A stretch of 64,000 nucleotides of DNA from Roseinatronobacter sp052379845 (lineage in GTDB: Bacteria; Pseudomonadota; Alphaproteobacteria; Rhodobacterales; Rhodobacteraceae): assembly GCA_052379845.1 (NCBI GenBank), contig JBQTCF010000019.1, one strand, 5' to 3'. Every line of letters begins with the position of its first letter. Within the stretch, counting starts at the first letter, position 1. The notes under the pieces were generated by a model that had not been told where the DNA came from, made no database searches, and saw only the letters and a list, made by a program, of their open reading frames with translations. This document shows positions 15,520-25,158 of this stretch, piece by piece. A program made the position numbers and the translations under genes.

Positions 15520-18291
15520 ATGTCCAGCCAGCCAGACGCGCGGTATCAGCCCCAGACCCTTGAAGCCAAATGGCAACACGCATGGCACGATGCCGACGTG
15601 TTCAAGGCCCGCCGCGACCCCGCGCGCCCGAAATATTATGTGCTGGAAATGTTCCCCTACCCGTCGGGGCGCATTCATATGGGTCATGTGCGCAACTACA
15701 CGATGGGCGATGTGGTGGCGCGTTACAAATCCGCGCAAGGGTTTTCGGTGCTGCACCCGATGGGGTGGGACGCCTTCGGCATGCCCGCGGAAAACGCCGC
15801 AATGGAACAGGGCGGCCACCCCAATGACTGGACCGAGGCCAATATCGAGGTCATGAAGGGGCAGATGAAACCCCTTGGCCTGTCGATTGACTGGTCGCGC
15901 GAAATTGCCACCTGCCGGCCAGAGTATTACGGCCAGCAACAGGCAATGTTCCTCGACATGCTGCACGAAGGGCTGGTTTATCGCAAGAACGCCGTGGTGA
16001 ACTGGGACCCGGTCGACATGACGGTTCTGGCCAATGAACAGGTGATCGACGGCAAGGGCTGGCGGTCAGGCGCCGAGGTGGAACGCCGCGAACTGACGCA
16101 GTGGTTTTTCAAGATTTCCGACTATTCCGAAGAATTGCTGTCCGCGCTGGACGGGCTGGAAAACTGGCCGGAAAAAGTGCGCCTGATGCAGCGCAACTGG
16201 ATTGGCCAGTCGCGCGGGCTGCAATTCGCGTTTTCCACTGTAGATGCGCCTGACGGGTTTGACCGGATCGAGGTGTATACCACCCGCCCCGACACGCTGA
16301 TGGGCGCATCTTTTGTGGGCGTGTCGCCGGACCACCCGCTGGCCAAACATCTGGAACGCCATAATCCGGACGTGGCCGCTTTCGTGGCGGAGTGTCGCAA
16401 GCTGGGCACGACCGAAGAAGCGCTGGAAAAGGCGGAAAAACGCGGGTTCGATACGGGAATTCGTGTGCGCCACCCGTTTGACAATGACTGGGAACTGCCC
16501 GTCTATATTGCCAATTTCATCTTGATGGATTACGGCACCGGCGCAATTTTCGGCTGCCCCGCCCATGACCAGCGCGACCTTGATTTTGCCAATAAATACG
16601 GGCTGCCGCATCCTGATGTGTTTGCCGCGCTGGACGATGACACGCCGGTTGATACAGTAGCCTTTGTTCCCCCCAGGACCGACAAGGTGCGCTATATCCG
16701 CGGGTTCGCGGGCGAAGAGGTGCAGACAGGCGAACAGGCCGTGGACGCAGCCATCGCGTTTTGCGAATCCCAAGGTGTGGGCCACGGTGTCACCAAATAC
16801 CGCCTGCGCGACTGGGGCCTGTCGCGTCAGCGCTATTGGGGTTGCCCCATTCCGGTGGTCCATTGCCCCGATTGCGGTGTGGTGCCCGAAAAGAAAGAAA
16901 ACCTGCCCATCGCGCTGCCCTATGATGAAGATGGCACACCTATTGATTTTTCCATCCCCGGCAACCCGCTGGACCGGCACCCGACATGGCGCGATTGCGC
17001 CTGCCCGTCCTGTGGCAAACCCGCCAAGCGCGAAACCGACACGATGGACACGTTTGTCGACTCAAGCTGGTATTACGCGCGTTTCACCAGCCCGCAGGCC
17101 GACACGCCGACCAATGCCGAGGATGCGGCCTATTGGATGAATGTGGACCAGTATATCGGCGGCATTGAACATGCGATTTTGCACCTGCTGTATTCGCGCT
17201 TTTTTGCCCGCGCGATGGTGAAAACCGGCCACCTGCCCGAATCCGCGTCCGAACCGTTCAACGCGCTGTTCACCCAAGGGATGGTGACGCACCAAATCTA
17301 CGAAGAAAACCCTGAGAAAAACGACAGAGAACTTGCCGCCATCGGAACAGACGAAAGAGATGCCTCGATAAAACTCGAGCGTCTGGTTCCCGGCAAACGT
17401 CCAAATCTCGTTCGCTCCGTATACTATTACCCTTCTGAGATCGTAACATTCACGAGTCGTGAAAATGGAGAAGAAAAGGCTGTTGTTAGAAAACGCTTGG
17501 AAGCGGCGGGGCGCTCCGAAGACTCCATCGAGAACCTTGAAATGCAGTGGCGGGAAGATTTCTGGAAAGGGATTGGGATAAGTCTCATCCCCTCCGCCAA
17601 GATGTCGAAATCCAAGAAGAATGTGGTCGATCCCGTGGCGATTGTCGACGCGTATGGAGCGGACACTGCCCGCTGGTTCGTCATGTCCGACAGCCCGCCC
17701 GAACGCGATGTGGAATGGACAAGCGCAGGCGCGGAAGCGGCGTTCAAGCACCTGAACCGCGTCTGGATGCTGTGCGACCGGATTGCCGCCATGCCCGACG
17801 GCACGCCCACGGATGCCGACACTGACCTGATGCGCGCCATGCACCGCGCCATTGCCGATATCACCAAATCCATCGAAGGATTCACTTTCAACAAGGCGAT
17901 TGCCGAACTTTATGCCTTCACCAACACGCTGACGAAATCGCAGGCCAGCGGGGCGGCACAAAAAACCGCTATGCGCACATTGGCGCAATTGATGGCCCCC
18001 ATGGTGCCGCATCTGGCCGAAGAAATCTGGGCGCATCAGGGCGGCACGGGATTGGTCGCGCAAGCGCCATGGCCACAGGCCGACCCCGCCATGCTGGTGC
18101 GCGACACAGTGATCCTGCCCATCCAGATCAATGGCAAACGCCGCAGCGAAATTGCGGTTTCCGCCGATGCCACCAAGGAAGAGGTTGAAAAACTTGCGCT
18201 GGCAGATGATGCTGTCATCAAGGCTTTGGCAGGCAGCGCGCCCAAGAAGCTGATCGTGGTGCCGGGGCGAATTGTGAATGTCGTTGTTTGA
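15520..18291 (+). CDS. leuS: Leucine--tRNA ligase with an extended segment before KMSKS
   Basis: This 923-residue class I synthetase charges tRNA-Leu. The HIGH motif is H53-M-G-H56, the CP1 editing domain carries the usual TTRPDTLMGASF, the tRNA-binding/editing DYGTGAIFGCPAHDQRD is intact, and KMSKS is at 694-698. Between Y594 (MVTHQIY) and K694 lie 99 residues where related enzymes, from memory, have about 45. That stretch contains three AGA and two ATA codons, rare in this genome, and lower GC. The reading frame is unbroken and the downstream anticodon-binding domain is normal, so the enzyme is probably functional. lptE overlaps its 3' end by 14 bases. Confidence 0.96.
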   Translation: MSSQPDARYQPQTLEAKWQHAWHDADVFKARRDPARPKYYVLEMFPYPSGRIHMGHVRNYTMGDVVARYKSAQGFSVLHPMGWDAFGMPAENAAMEQGGHPNDWTEANIEVMKGQMKPLGLSIDWSREIATCRPEYYGQQQAMFLDMLHEGLVYRKNAVVNWDPVDMTVLANEQVIDGKGWRSGAEVERRELTQWFFKISDYSEELLSALDGLENWPEKVRLMQRNWIGQSRGLQFAFSTVDAPDGFDRIEVYTTRPDTLMGASFVGVSPDHPLAKHLERHNPDVAAFVAECRKLGTTEEALEKAEKRGFDTGIRVRHPFDNDWELPVYIANFILMDYGTGAIFGCPAHDQRDLDFANKYGLPHPDVFAALDDDTPVDTVAFVPPRTDKVRYIRGFAGEEVQTGEQAVDAAIAFCESQGVGHGVTKYRLRDWGLSRQRYWGCPIPVVHCPDCGVVPEKKENLPIALPYDEDGTPIDFSIPGNPLDRHPTWRDCACPSCGKPAKRETDTMDTFVDSSWYYARFTSPQADTPTNAEDAAYWMNVDQYIGGIEHAILHLLYSRFFARAMVKTGHLPESASEPFNALFTQGMVTHQIYEENPEKNDRELAAIGTDERDASIKLERLVPGKRPNLVRSVYYYPSEIVTFTSRENGEEKAVVRKRLEAAGRSEDSIENLEMQWREDFWKGIGISLIPSAKMSKSKKNVVDPVAIVDAYGADTARWFVMSDSPPERDVEWTSAGAEAAFKHLNRVWMLCDRIAAMPDGTPTDADTDLMRAMHRAIADITKSIEGFTFNKAIAELYAFTNTLTKSQASGAAQKTAMRTLAQLMAPMVPHLAEEIWAHQGGTGLVAQAPWPQADPAMLVRDTVILPIQINGKRRSEIAVSADATKEEVEKLALADDAVIKALAGSAPKKLIVVPGRIVNVVV

Positions 18292-18763
18292 ACGCAGGCA
18301 GGTTCTGGGGATGCTGGCGGTTCTGCCGCTGGCTGCATGCGGCTTCACGCCCGCATATGCCCCCGGTGGGGCAGGTCTGGCGCTGCGTGGCCAGGTGCGC
18401 GCCGCCGATCCAACTGATTCGCGCGGTTTTGACTTTGTCGCGGCACTTGAAGAACGCCTTGGCCGACCCGCCAGCCCCAGATACGACCTGGATTATGACA
18501 TTTCCCTATCAGAACGCGGGTCAGCGCGTGTGGCCGGGGTGGGCGAAACGCGGATTTCGGTTATCGGAACTGTCCGCTATGCGCTGACAGACCGTGCCAG
18601 TGGGGAAACGGTGTCATCCGGTAGCATTCGCAATTTCACCAATTATTCCACCACATCCACGCAATTGGCCAGTTTGCGCGCGCGCGAAGATGCGGAACGC
18701 CGCCTGATGCGTATTCTGGCCGATCAGGTTGCGACGCGGTTGATTGCTGCGCAGGCGGAATGA
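18278..18763 (+). CDS. lptE: LPS assembly lipoprotein LptE
   Basis: This 161-residue lipoprotein has a signal peptide with lipobox LPLAAC (C21). It is then followed by GFTPAYAPGG and a beta-rich domain ending RLMRILADQVATRLIAAQAE, as in the alphaproteobacterial LptE group. LptE plugs LptD and helps insert lipopolysaccharide in the outer membrane. It overlaps leuS by 14 bases and holA by four (ATGA), so the three genes are translationally linked. Confidence 0.9.
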   Translation: MSLFERRQVLGMLAVLPLAACGFTPAYAPGGAGLALRGQVRAADPTDSRGFDFVAALEERLGRPASPRYDLDYDISLSERGSARVAGVGETRISVIGTVRYALTDRASGETVSSGSIRNFTNYSTTSTQLASLRAREDAERRLMRILADQVATRLIAAQAE

Positions 18764-19782
18764 AGCTTTCCCCCCGTGATTTGGCCAGACTGATTGCCAA
18801 GCCTGACCCGGCCCTTGCGGGGGTGCTGATATTTGGTCAGGACGCCATGCGCGTGGCCATGAAGCGCCAGGACCTGATTGCCGCCATCATTGGCCCGCAA
18901 GGAGAATCAGAAATGCGGCTGGAACGCATGCAGGGCGCGGAATTGCGCCGCGATGGCGCGCAGTTGCTGGATGCGGTCAAGGCGCAAGGCTTCTTTCCCG
19001 GTGCGCGGGTTGCGTTTGTCGAGGATGCGACCGACCTTGCAACCGATGCCATTGCATCGGCGCTGGCGGATTGGCGCGCGGGCGATGCGCAAATCATCGT
19101 CACGGCGGGGGGGTTGAAAGCATCGTCCAAGCTGCGCAAACTGTTCGAAGGGGCGCGCATGGCAGGGGCCGTGGCCATCTATGATGACCCGCCAACGCGC
19201 GAAGACATTGAAGCGGCCCTGAAAAGCGCGGGCCTGCAACAGGTGGATGCAGACGCCATGCGCGATCTGCTGGCGCTGGCGCGCATGCTGGACCCCGGCG
19301 ATTTTCGACAGACCGTTGAAAAGATTGCCTTGTATAAGTATGGCGACGCCACGCCCCTGACCCCGGCCGACATTGCCGAAGTTGCGCCGCGCAGCACCGA
19401 AGCCGCCGTTGATGACCTGCTGGATGCCGTGGCCGAAGGGCAGGCCATGCAGATTGGCCCCTTGATGGTGCGCTTGCAGGGGCAGGGCGTTGCGCCCGTG
19501 ACATTGGCCATCATGGCGCTGCGGCATTTCCGCACCTTGCATGTGTTGTGCAGTGACCCCGGCGGCCCCTCGGCGGGAATTCAGCGCATGCGCCCGCCCC
19601 TGTTTGGCCCGCGCCGAGACAGGTTTCTGGGGCAGGCAAGCAAATGGGGGCTGGCGCGTCTGGAACGTGCATTGGGCGATATTATTGACGCCGATCTGAC
19701 CTTGCGTTCAGCGTCAAACGCGCCCAGCATGGCGGTTATGGAGCGCACGCTGATCCGGCTGGCGATGCTGGTGCGGCGCTGA
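18760..19782 (+). CDS. holA: DNA polymerase III subunit delta
   Basis: This 340-residue HolA has the AAA-like fold of the clamp-loader wrench that opens the beta clamp. Visible features are the N-terminal YLL-like segment (AGVLIFGQDAMRVAMKRQDL), TAGGLKASSKLRKLFE, and LDPGDFRQTVEKIALYKYGD. It starts in an ATGA overlap with lptE, the usual alphaproteobacterial order. Confidence 0.93.
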   Translation: MKLSPRDLARLIAKPDPALAGVLIFGQDAMRVAMKRQDLIAAIIGPQGESEMRLERMQGAELRRDGAQLLDAVKAQGFFPGARVAFVEDATDLATDAIASALADWRAGDAQIIVTAGGLKASSKLRKLFEGARMAGAVAIYDDPPTREDIEAALKSAGLQQVDADAMRDLLALARMLDPGDFRQTVEKIALYKYGDATPLTPADIAEVAPRSTEAAVDDLLDAVAEGQAMQIGPLMVRLQGQGVAPVTLAIMALRHFRTLHVLCSDPGGPSAGIQRMRPPLFGPRRDRFLGQASKWGLARLERALGDIIDADLTLRSASNAPSMAVMERTLIRLAMLVRR

Positions 19783-19795
19783 TCAGGGGGGTGCG

Positions 19796-20389
19796 ATGTA
19801 TACAGTCATTGGAAAAGCCAACAGCCGCGCCACCCGCGTGTTATGGATGCTGGAGGAACTGGGCCAAAGCTACGAACATGTGCCCGCCGCCCCCCAATCG
19901 GAAGGGGTCGTCAGCTTCAACCCTGCGGGCAAAGTGCCTGTCCTGATAGAAGATGGGACACCAATCACTGATTCAACCGCGATCATCCAGTATCTGGCCG
20001 ACAAGCACGGTGCGCTGACCTATCCTGCGGGAACGCTGGACCGCGCAAGACAAGACAGCCTGACCCAGTTCTTGCTGGACGAATTTGATGCGGCGCTGTG
20101 GATGGCGGCGCGCCACAGTTTCGTCCTGCCTGAACAAATGCGCCAATCCGCGATCAAGGACTCGCTGATCTGGGAATTCACCAACAGTCAGAAAACATTG
20201 GTGCATCGCATGGGCGACGGTCCGTTTCTGATGGGCGGGCAAATGACAGTGCCCGATATTATCCTGACGCATTGTGGCATTTGGGCGCGGGTCGCCAAAT
20301 TTCCGGTCAAAGAGGCGCGTTTGTCAGCTTATCTGCAGCGCATGACAGCGCGCCCCGCCTTGGCAAAGGTTCTGTCCAGGATGGGTTAA
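19796..20389 (+). CDS. Glutathione S-transferase family protein
   Basis: This 197-residue protein has an N-terminal thioredoxin fold (MYTVIGKANSRATRVLWMLE; FNPAGKVPVLIEDG; TDSTAIIQYLADKHG) and a C-terminal all-helical domain with MTVPDIILTHCGIWA. The catalytic residue could be the serine or arginine of NSRATR. The substrate is unknown. It follows holA by 13 bases and converges with pheA. Confidence 0.9.
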   Translation: MYTVIGKANSRATRVLWMLEELGQSYEHVPAAPQSEGVVSFNPAGKVPVLIEDGTPITDSTAIIQYLADKHGALTYPAGTLDRARQDSLTQFLLDEFDAALWMAARHSFVLPEQMRQSAIKDSLIWEFTNSQKTLVHRMGDGPFLMGGQMTVPDIILTHCGIWARVAKFPVKEARLSAYLQRMTARPALAKVLSRMG

Positions 20390-20439
20390 CCTGTGTCATG
20401 TGCAGGGCAATGGGTGCGACATGCGGCAAAGGTCATATT

Positions 20440-21285
20440 TCAGTGGCGCGCCGAATCTGCCGGATAAGTGCCAAGGATGTTCAGGTAGGATGTGAAGTAA
20501 CGCAACTCCTCCAACGCGCGTTTCACATTTTCATCCTCGGGATGGCCTTCAATTTCGGCGAAAAACTGGGTCGCGGTGAATGACCCGTTCACCATGTAGC
20601 TTTCCAGCTTCACCATATTGACGCCATTGGTCGCAAACCCGCCCATCGCCTTATATAGCGCGGCTGGAATGTTGCGCACCCGAAACAGGAATGCGGTCAT
20701 CATGCCATGCGCACCGCGGCGGGTGAAATCGGCATCGCGTGCCATGATCAGAAAACGTGTGGTGTTGTTGGGATGGTCTTCGATATGGCGGGCCAGCACG
20801 TCCAGCCCGTAAATCTGCGCGGCCATTTCACTGGCCAGCGCTGCGCGCGCGGGGTCGTTATGTTCTGCAATTTCGCGGGCCGCGCGGGCATTGTCGCTGC
20901 TGACAACACCTTTGATGTCATGTTTGCGCAAGAATTGCCCGCATTGTGGCAGGATGACGACATGGCCATGCGCTTCGCGCACCTGATCCAGCGTCGCGCC
21001 GCGCACGCCCAGCAAATTGACATGCACGCGCACAAACGCTTCATCCACGATGTGCAGGCCGCTTTCGGGCAGCAGGGAATGCACATCGGCCACACGCCCA
21101 TAGATGGAATTTTCGACCGCGACCATCCCCAGATCGGCACGTCCTTCGCGGACAGCGGCCATTGTGTCATGAAATGTGGTGCAGGGCAGCGGCTCATAGT
21201 CCGGCCGTGCGTCTGCACATGCCTGATGCCCATAGGCCCCCAATTCCCCCTGAAATGCGATCTTACCAGCCATGTTTGCGCCCAT
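20440..21285 (-). CDS. pheA: Prephenate dehydratase
   Basis: This 281-residue monofunctional prephenate dehydratase makes phenylpyruvate for phenylalanine synthesis. The periplasmic-binding-like catalytic domain has AFQGELGAYGHQA, VENSIYGRV and the catalytic NNTTRFLIM. It is followed by a C-terminal ACT domain (LYKAMGGFATNGVNMVKLES) for feedback control. Two in-frame starts exist (21285 and 21273) and neither has a strong ribosome site; I kept the first. It is divergent from the cytochrome c gene across 109 bases. Confidence 0.94.
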   Translation of the reverse strand: MGANMAGKIAFQGELGAYGHQACADARPDYEPLPCTTFHDTMAAVREGRADLGMVAVENSIYGRVADVHSLLPESGLHIVDEAFVRVHVNLLGVRGATLDQVREAHGHVVILPQCGQFLRKHDIKGVVSSDNARAAREIAEHNDPARAALASEMAAQIYGLDVLARHIEDHPNNTTRFLIMARDADFTRRGAHGMMTAFLFRVRNIPAALYKAMGGFATNGVNMVKLESYMVNGSFTATQFFAEIEGHPEDENVKRALEELRYFTSYLNILGTYPADSARH

Positions 21286-21394
21286 AGTTCCAAGATTTCG
21301 CCCAAAAGGGCATTTAGTCGCGGTAACTACCGCTTGAAAGACCCAAGGGGAAGCGGATAGATAGGCTCAAACTTGCGCAGAACAGGATTGCGAT

Positions 21395-21898
21395 ATGTTC
21401 GACACAATGGTCATGACCAAAGCCGTTGCCGCATTTTGCGGTGCCTTACTTGTTTTCCTGCTCGGCAACTGGGCTGCGATGGAACTTTATGTGCCGCGCA
21501 ACGCCAATGCACCGCAAGCCTATGCGATTGACACCGGCGCAGATGAACCCGTGGAAGCTGTTGCCGAACTGACATTTGAGGAAGCGTTTGAAGTGGCTGA
21601 TGCCGCTGCCGGGGCGCGCCTGTGGTCACAGTGCCGCGCTTGTCATGCGCTGGAGCAGGGGCGCAACGGTGTTGGCCCCTATCTGCACGGTATTGTCAAC
21701 CGGAACATAGGTGAGGTGGATGGCTTCAACTATTCCGGCGCGCTGGCGCAGGTTGGCGATGTCTGGACCCCTGAAGTGCTTTCAACTTTCATCCAGAATC
21801 CCGGCGGCGTTGCCCCAGGAACGACCATGAACTTTCGTGGAATCGCAAGCGTGACGGACCGCGCAAACCTGATTGCCTATATCGAAAGCGAAAGCTGA
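21395..21898 (+). CDS. Membrane-anchored c-type cytochrome (CycM/c552-like)
   Basis: This 167-residue protein has one N-terminal transmembrane anchor (about residues 8-27), an acidic proline/alanine linker, then a class I cytochrome c domain. Heme is attached by C80-RA-C83-H84, and the axial methionine is in PGTTMNFRG. In Paracoccus and Rhodobacter, anchored cytochromes of this type carry electrons from the bc1 complex to cytochrome oxidases. Gene order divergent to pheA is common in the order (from memory). A strong terminator follows. Confidence 0.93.
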   Translation: MFDTMVMTKAVAAFCGALLVFLLGNWAAMELYVPRNANAPQAYAIDTGADEPVEAVAELTFEEAFEVADAAAGARLWSQCRACHALEQGRNGVGPYLHGIVNRNIGEVDGFNYSGALAQVGDVWTPEVLSTFIQNPGGVAPGTTMNFRGIASVTDRANLIAYIESES

Positions 21899-21925
21899 TT
21901 TTTATCCTTCCCTATGAATGTGTTG

Positions 21926-21964
21926 CAGGCCGCCTTGAATAAGGGCGGCCTGTTTGCCTTGTTT
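21926..21964 (+). terminator. Rho-independent terminator after cytochrome c gene
   Basis: CAGGCCGCCTT (21926-21936) pairs with AAGGGCGGCCTG (21941-21952, one bulged G) around a GAAT loop, followed by a T-rich stretch TTTGCCTTGTTT. Confidence 0.8.
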
Positions 21965-22099
21965 AAAGCAAAATCAAATTACCTTGTGGTATGGGCTAAT
22001 TTCGTCTGCGCTTATCGACAGGGACGCAGAAAAGCTGAATAATGCCAACAAGGCGCGGACAGAAAGCAATAACCGGCCAGCACAGCACGGAGGGTTTTG

Positions 22100-24064
22100 A
22101 TGCAGCACAAGGGCAACACGGGTCAGGCGGTCAAGGTGGCGCAAGGGCTGTCCATCCGTCACATTATGCAAGTTTCCGCAGCGGGTTTGTTGCTGGCGGC
22201 GCTGTGGGCCAGCCCTGTGCGCCCACAAACAGATGCTGCCGAACCGCAGATAATTTCTGCGCACGGGTATTCGTTCTATGGCGACCTAAGCTACCCGCCA
22301 GATTTTGAGCATTTCAACTACGTTAACCCCGACGCGCCCAAAGGGGGCGAAATCTCCATCTCGTGGCAAGGGACGTTTGATTCGATGAATCCGTTCACCC
22401 GTGTCGGGCGCGCGGGCTATCTGTCTTCGTCGATGTATGAAAGCCTGTTGGAGACGTCCGAACCTATGGGCGGTGGGGCCGTGCCTGCTGATGTTTATGG
22501 CGAAAGCTACGGGTTGCTGGCGCATACTGTCGAATACCCCGAAACCAAGGATTGGGTCATTTTTCATATGCGCCCCGAAGCGCGGTTTTCCGACGGCACG
22601 CCGGTAACGGCGCATGACGTGGTGTTTTCGCATAACCTGTTTCTGGAACAGGGCCTGCCCTCCTATGCCCAAGGGGTGGGCGCGCGTGTCATCGGTGCCG
22701 AGGTGCTGGATGACCACACAGTAAAATTCACCTTTGCCGAAGGAATTTCGCGCCGTTCGTTGATTGATCAGGTGGGCAGCACGCCGGTATTTTCCCAAAA
22801 ATGGTATGAAGACACCGGCGCACGGCTGGATGAATCGCGCATGACCATTTCGCCGGGGTCCGGCCCTTATATGCTGGACAGCTATGAGGTGAACCGCCGA
22901 ATCACCTACAGGCGTAACCCAGACTATTGGGGGCGTGACCTGCCGCAAAACCGCGGGCGGCATAATTTTGACCTGATCCGCGTTGAGTATTTTGCTGATG
23001 GTGCCGCCGCGTTCGAGGGGTTCAAAACCGCTGAATACACCTTCCGCGCCGAGAATAACTCGCGCCAATGGGCCACTGGCTACGATTTTCCTGCCCTGAC
23101 ACGCGGCCATGTGGTGCGTGATGAATTGCCCGTCGGCTCGCCGCCCGTGCCCACCGGGTTTGTGTTCAATCTGGGACGTGAATTCCTGCAGGATATGCGC
23201 GTGCGCGAAGCGCTTTCGCTGGCGTTCAATTTCGAATGGACAAACCAGACGCTGCAATTCGGGCTGTTCCAGCAACGCGTATCGTTTACCCAAGGAACCC
23301 GTCTGCAGGCCGACGGACCACCCGAAGGGCTGGAACTGGAATTGCTGCAATCGCTGGGTGATCTGGTGCCCGAAGACGTGCTGACCCAGCCTGCGCGTAT
23401 GCCGCATACATCCAGCATGGAACGGCTGGTGGATCGTGGCAATATTCGGCGCGCAACGCGGCTGTTGAATGATGCAGGCTGGAACATTGACGCCAGCGGC
23501 GTGCTGCGCAATGACGCGGGCGAACGTATGGTGATCGAAATTCCCGTGTCCAGTGCGGGATCGGCCACAATGGACGCGATTATCGAAACCTTTACGCAGA
23601 ATTTGCAGCAACTGGGCGTTGATGCGCGGTTCCAGCGTATTGATGCGGCACAGCATACCGACCGGCGCCGCAACCGTGACTATGACATGATCTTTGATCA
23701 GTATGGCGCGTTTATGGACACGGGAACCGGGCTGCACCAGCGCTATGGGTCTGAAACGGCTGAATTCAGCCTGTTCAACCCCGCCGGTCTGGCCAGTCCG
23801 TTGGTGGATGCCGTGATCGATGCTTCCTTGATGGCCCCCACACCGGAAGACCGCGATGCGGCGTTAATGGCGCTGGACCGTGTTTTGCGCCATGAACTGT
23901 TTATTATTCCCGCGTGGTATAATGACACGGCATGGGTGGCCCATTGGGATATTTTCGCCCGCCCCAATGCCGAAACACCGCCCTTTTCCACCGGAGAGCT
24001 GGATTTCTGGTGGTTTAACGCCGACCGCGCCGCCGAATTGCGCGCCGCTGGCGCGCTGAGGTAA
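22100..24064 (+). CDS. yejA: Extracellular peptide-binding protein, YejA-like
   Basis: This 654-residue family 5 solute-binding protein has an N-terminal signal sequence (about residues 20-45, ending near SPVRPQTDAAE). The body begins with HGYSFYGDLSYPPDFEHFNY and FDSMNPFTRVGRAGYLSSSM, typical of YejA, which binds oligopeptides and microcin C-like compounds. The ATG at 22100 follows GGAGGG by five bases; the frame also has a TTG just before it. It is the first gene of yejABEF. Confidence 0.93.
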   Translation: MQHKGNTGQAVKVAQGLSIRHIMQVSAAGLLLAALWASPVRPQTDAAEPQIISAHGYSFYGDLSYPPDFEHFNYVNPDAPKGGEISISWQGTFDSMNPFTRVGRAGYLSSSMYESLLETSEPMGGGAVPADVYGESYGLLAHTVEYPETKDWVIFHMRPEARFSDGTPVTAHDVVFSHNLFLEQGLPSYAQGVGARVIGAEVLDDHTVKFTFAEGISRRSLIDQVGSTPVFSQKWYEDTGARLDESRMTISPGSGPYMLDSYEVNRRITYRRNPDYWGRDLPQNRGRHNFDLIRVEYFADGAAAFEGFKTAEYTFRAENNSRQWATGYDFPALTRGHVVRDELPVGSPPVPTGFVFNLGREFLQDMRVREALSLAFNFEWTNQTLQFGLFQQRVSFTQGTRLQADGPPEGLELELLQSLGDLVPEDVLTQPARMPHTSSMERLVDRGNIRRATRLLNDAGWNIDASGVLRNDAGERMVIEIPVSSAGSATMDAIIETFTQNLQQLGVDARFQRIDAAQHTDRRRNRDYDMIFDQYGAFMDTGTGLHQRYGSETAEFSLFNPAGLASPLVDAVIDASLMAPTPEDRDAALMALDRVLRHELFIIPAWYNDTAWVAHWDIFARPNAETPPFSTGELDFWWFNADRAAELRAAGALR

Positions 24065-24066
24065 TC

Positions 24067-25155
24067 ATGGGCGCCTATATCGCGCGACGTCTGGCCCTGA
24101 TCATCCCGACATTGTTCGGGGTGATGGTCATTAACTTCTTTCTGGTGCAATTCGTGCCCGGCGGCCCGATAGAACAGGTGATTGCCCAGATGGAAGGGCA
24201 GGGTAATGTTTTCGGGGCGTTTGACGGCGGTGGGTCCGATGTGAATGTCGGCGCAGTCGACAACGAACGCTATACCGGCGCGCGGGGGCTGCCGCCGGAA
24301 TTCATTGCCCAGCTGGAACGTGAATTCGGGTTCGACAAGCCGCCGCTGGAACGGTTCATGCATATGATGTGGAATTATATGCGGTTTGATTTTGGACAAA
24401 GTTATTTCAGGTCCATTTCGGTGGTGGATCTGGTTGTTGAAAAGCTACCTGTATCCATCAGCCTTGGGCTATGGTCCACGCTGATTGCCTATCTGGTGTC
24501 CATCCCGCTGGGCATCAGCAAGGCGGTGCGCGACGGGTCGCAGTTTGACAGTTTCACATCGGGACTGATCATCGTGGCCTATGCGATACCGGGGTTCCTG
24601 TTTGCCATCTTGTTGTTGGTGTTGTTTGCGGGCGGGTCATACTGGCAGATATTTCCCGCACGCGGGCTGACCTCGCCGCAGGAAGTGTGGGACCAGTTAA
24701 CCCCGCTGGGCAAGGTGCTGGATTATTTCTGGCACATCACGCTGCCGGTGCTGGCCTCGACCATCTCGGCCTTTGCCACGCTGACGCTGCTGACCAAGAA
24801 CAGTTTTCTGGAAGAAATCCGCAAGCAATATGTCATAACCGCCCGCGCCAAGGGGCTGATGGAAAGCCGTGTCCTGTATGGGCATGTGTTCCGCAATGCG
24901 ATGCTGATTGTCATCGCGGGGTTTCCGGCGGTGTTTGTGGGGGTGTTCTTTGGCGGGTCGCTGATAATTGAAACCATCTTCTCGCTGGATGGTCTGGGGC
25001 GGCTGGGTTTTGAAGCGGTGGTTGCGCGGGATTATCCTGTCATGTTCGGCACGCTTTTTGTCTTCAGCCTGATCGGGCTGGTTGTGGGGCTGATTTCAGA
25101 CCTGATGTATGTCTGGATCGACCCGCGCATCGATTTCGAGTCTCGAGAGACATAG
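24067..25155 (+). CDS. yejB: Peptide ABC transporter permease YejB
   Basis: This 362-residue inner-membrane permease has about six helices. The N-terminus AYIARRLALIIPTLFGVMVINFFLVQFVPGGP is the DppB/OppB pattern, a YejB-type insert follows (about residues 40-90), and the EAA loop ARAKGLMESRVLYGHVFRNA contacts the ATPase. It starts two bases after yejA. Confidence 0.94.
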   Translation: MGAYIARRLALIIPTLFGVMVINFFLVQFVPGGPIEQVIAQMEGQGNVFGAFDGGGSDVNVGAVDNERYTGARGLPPEFIAQLEREFGFDKPPLERFMHMMWNYMRFDFGQSYFRSISVVDLVVEKLPVSISLGLWSTLIAYLVSIPLGISKAVRDGSQFDSFTSGLIIVAYAIPGFLFAILLLVLFAGGSYWQIFPARGLTSPQEVWDQLTPLGKVLDYFWHITLPVLASTISAFATLTLLTKNSFLEEIRKQYVITARAKGLMESRVLYGHVFRNAMLIVIAGFPAVFVGVFFGGSLIIETIFSLDGLGRLGFEAVVARDYPVMFGTLFVFSLIGLVVGLISDLMYVWIDPRIDFESRET

Positions 25156-25158
25156 ATA

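Noticed and set aside
17281..17610. A frameshift or assembly error as the cause of the odd LeuRS segment
   Set aside because: The reading frame is open before, through and after the segment, the KMSKS motif follows in frame, and its codon pattern is coding-like, so a real insertion or replacement is more likely.
20272..20583. A 103-codon plus-strand frame across the GST end and pheA
   Set aside because: It overlaps both real genes and has no homology signal.
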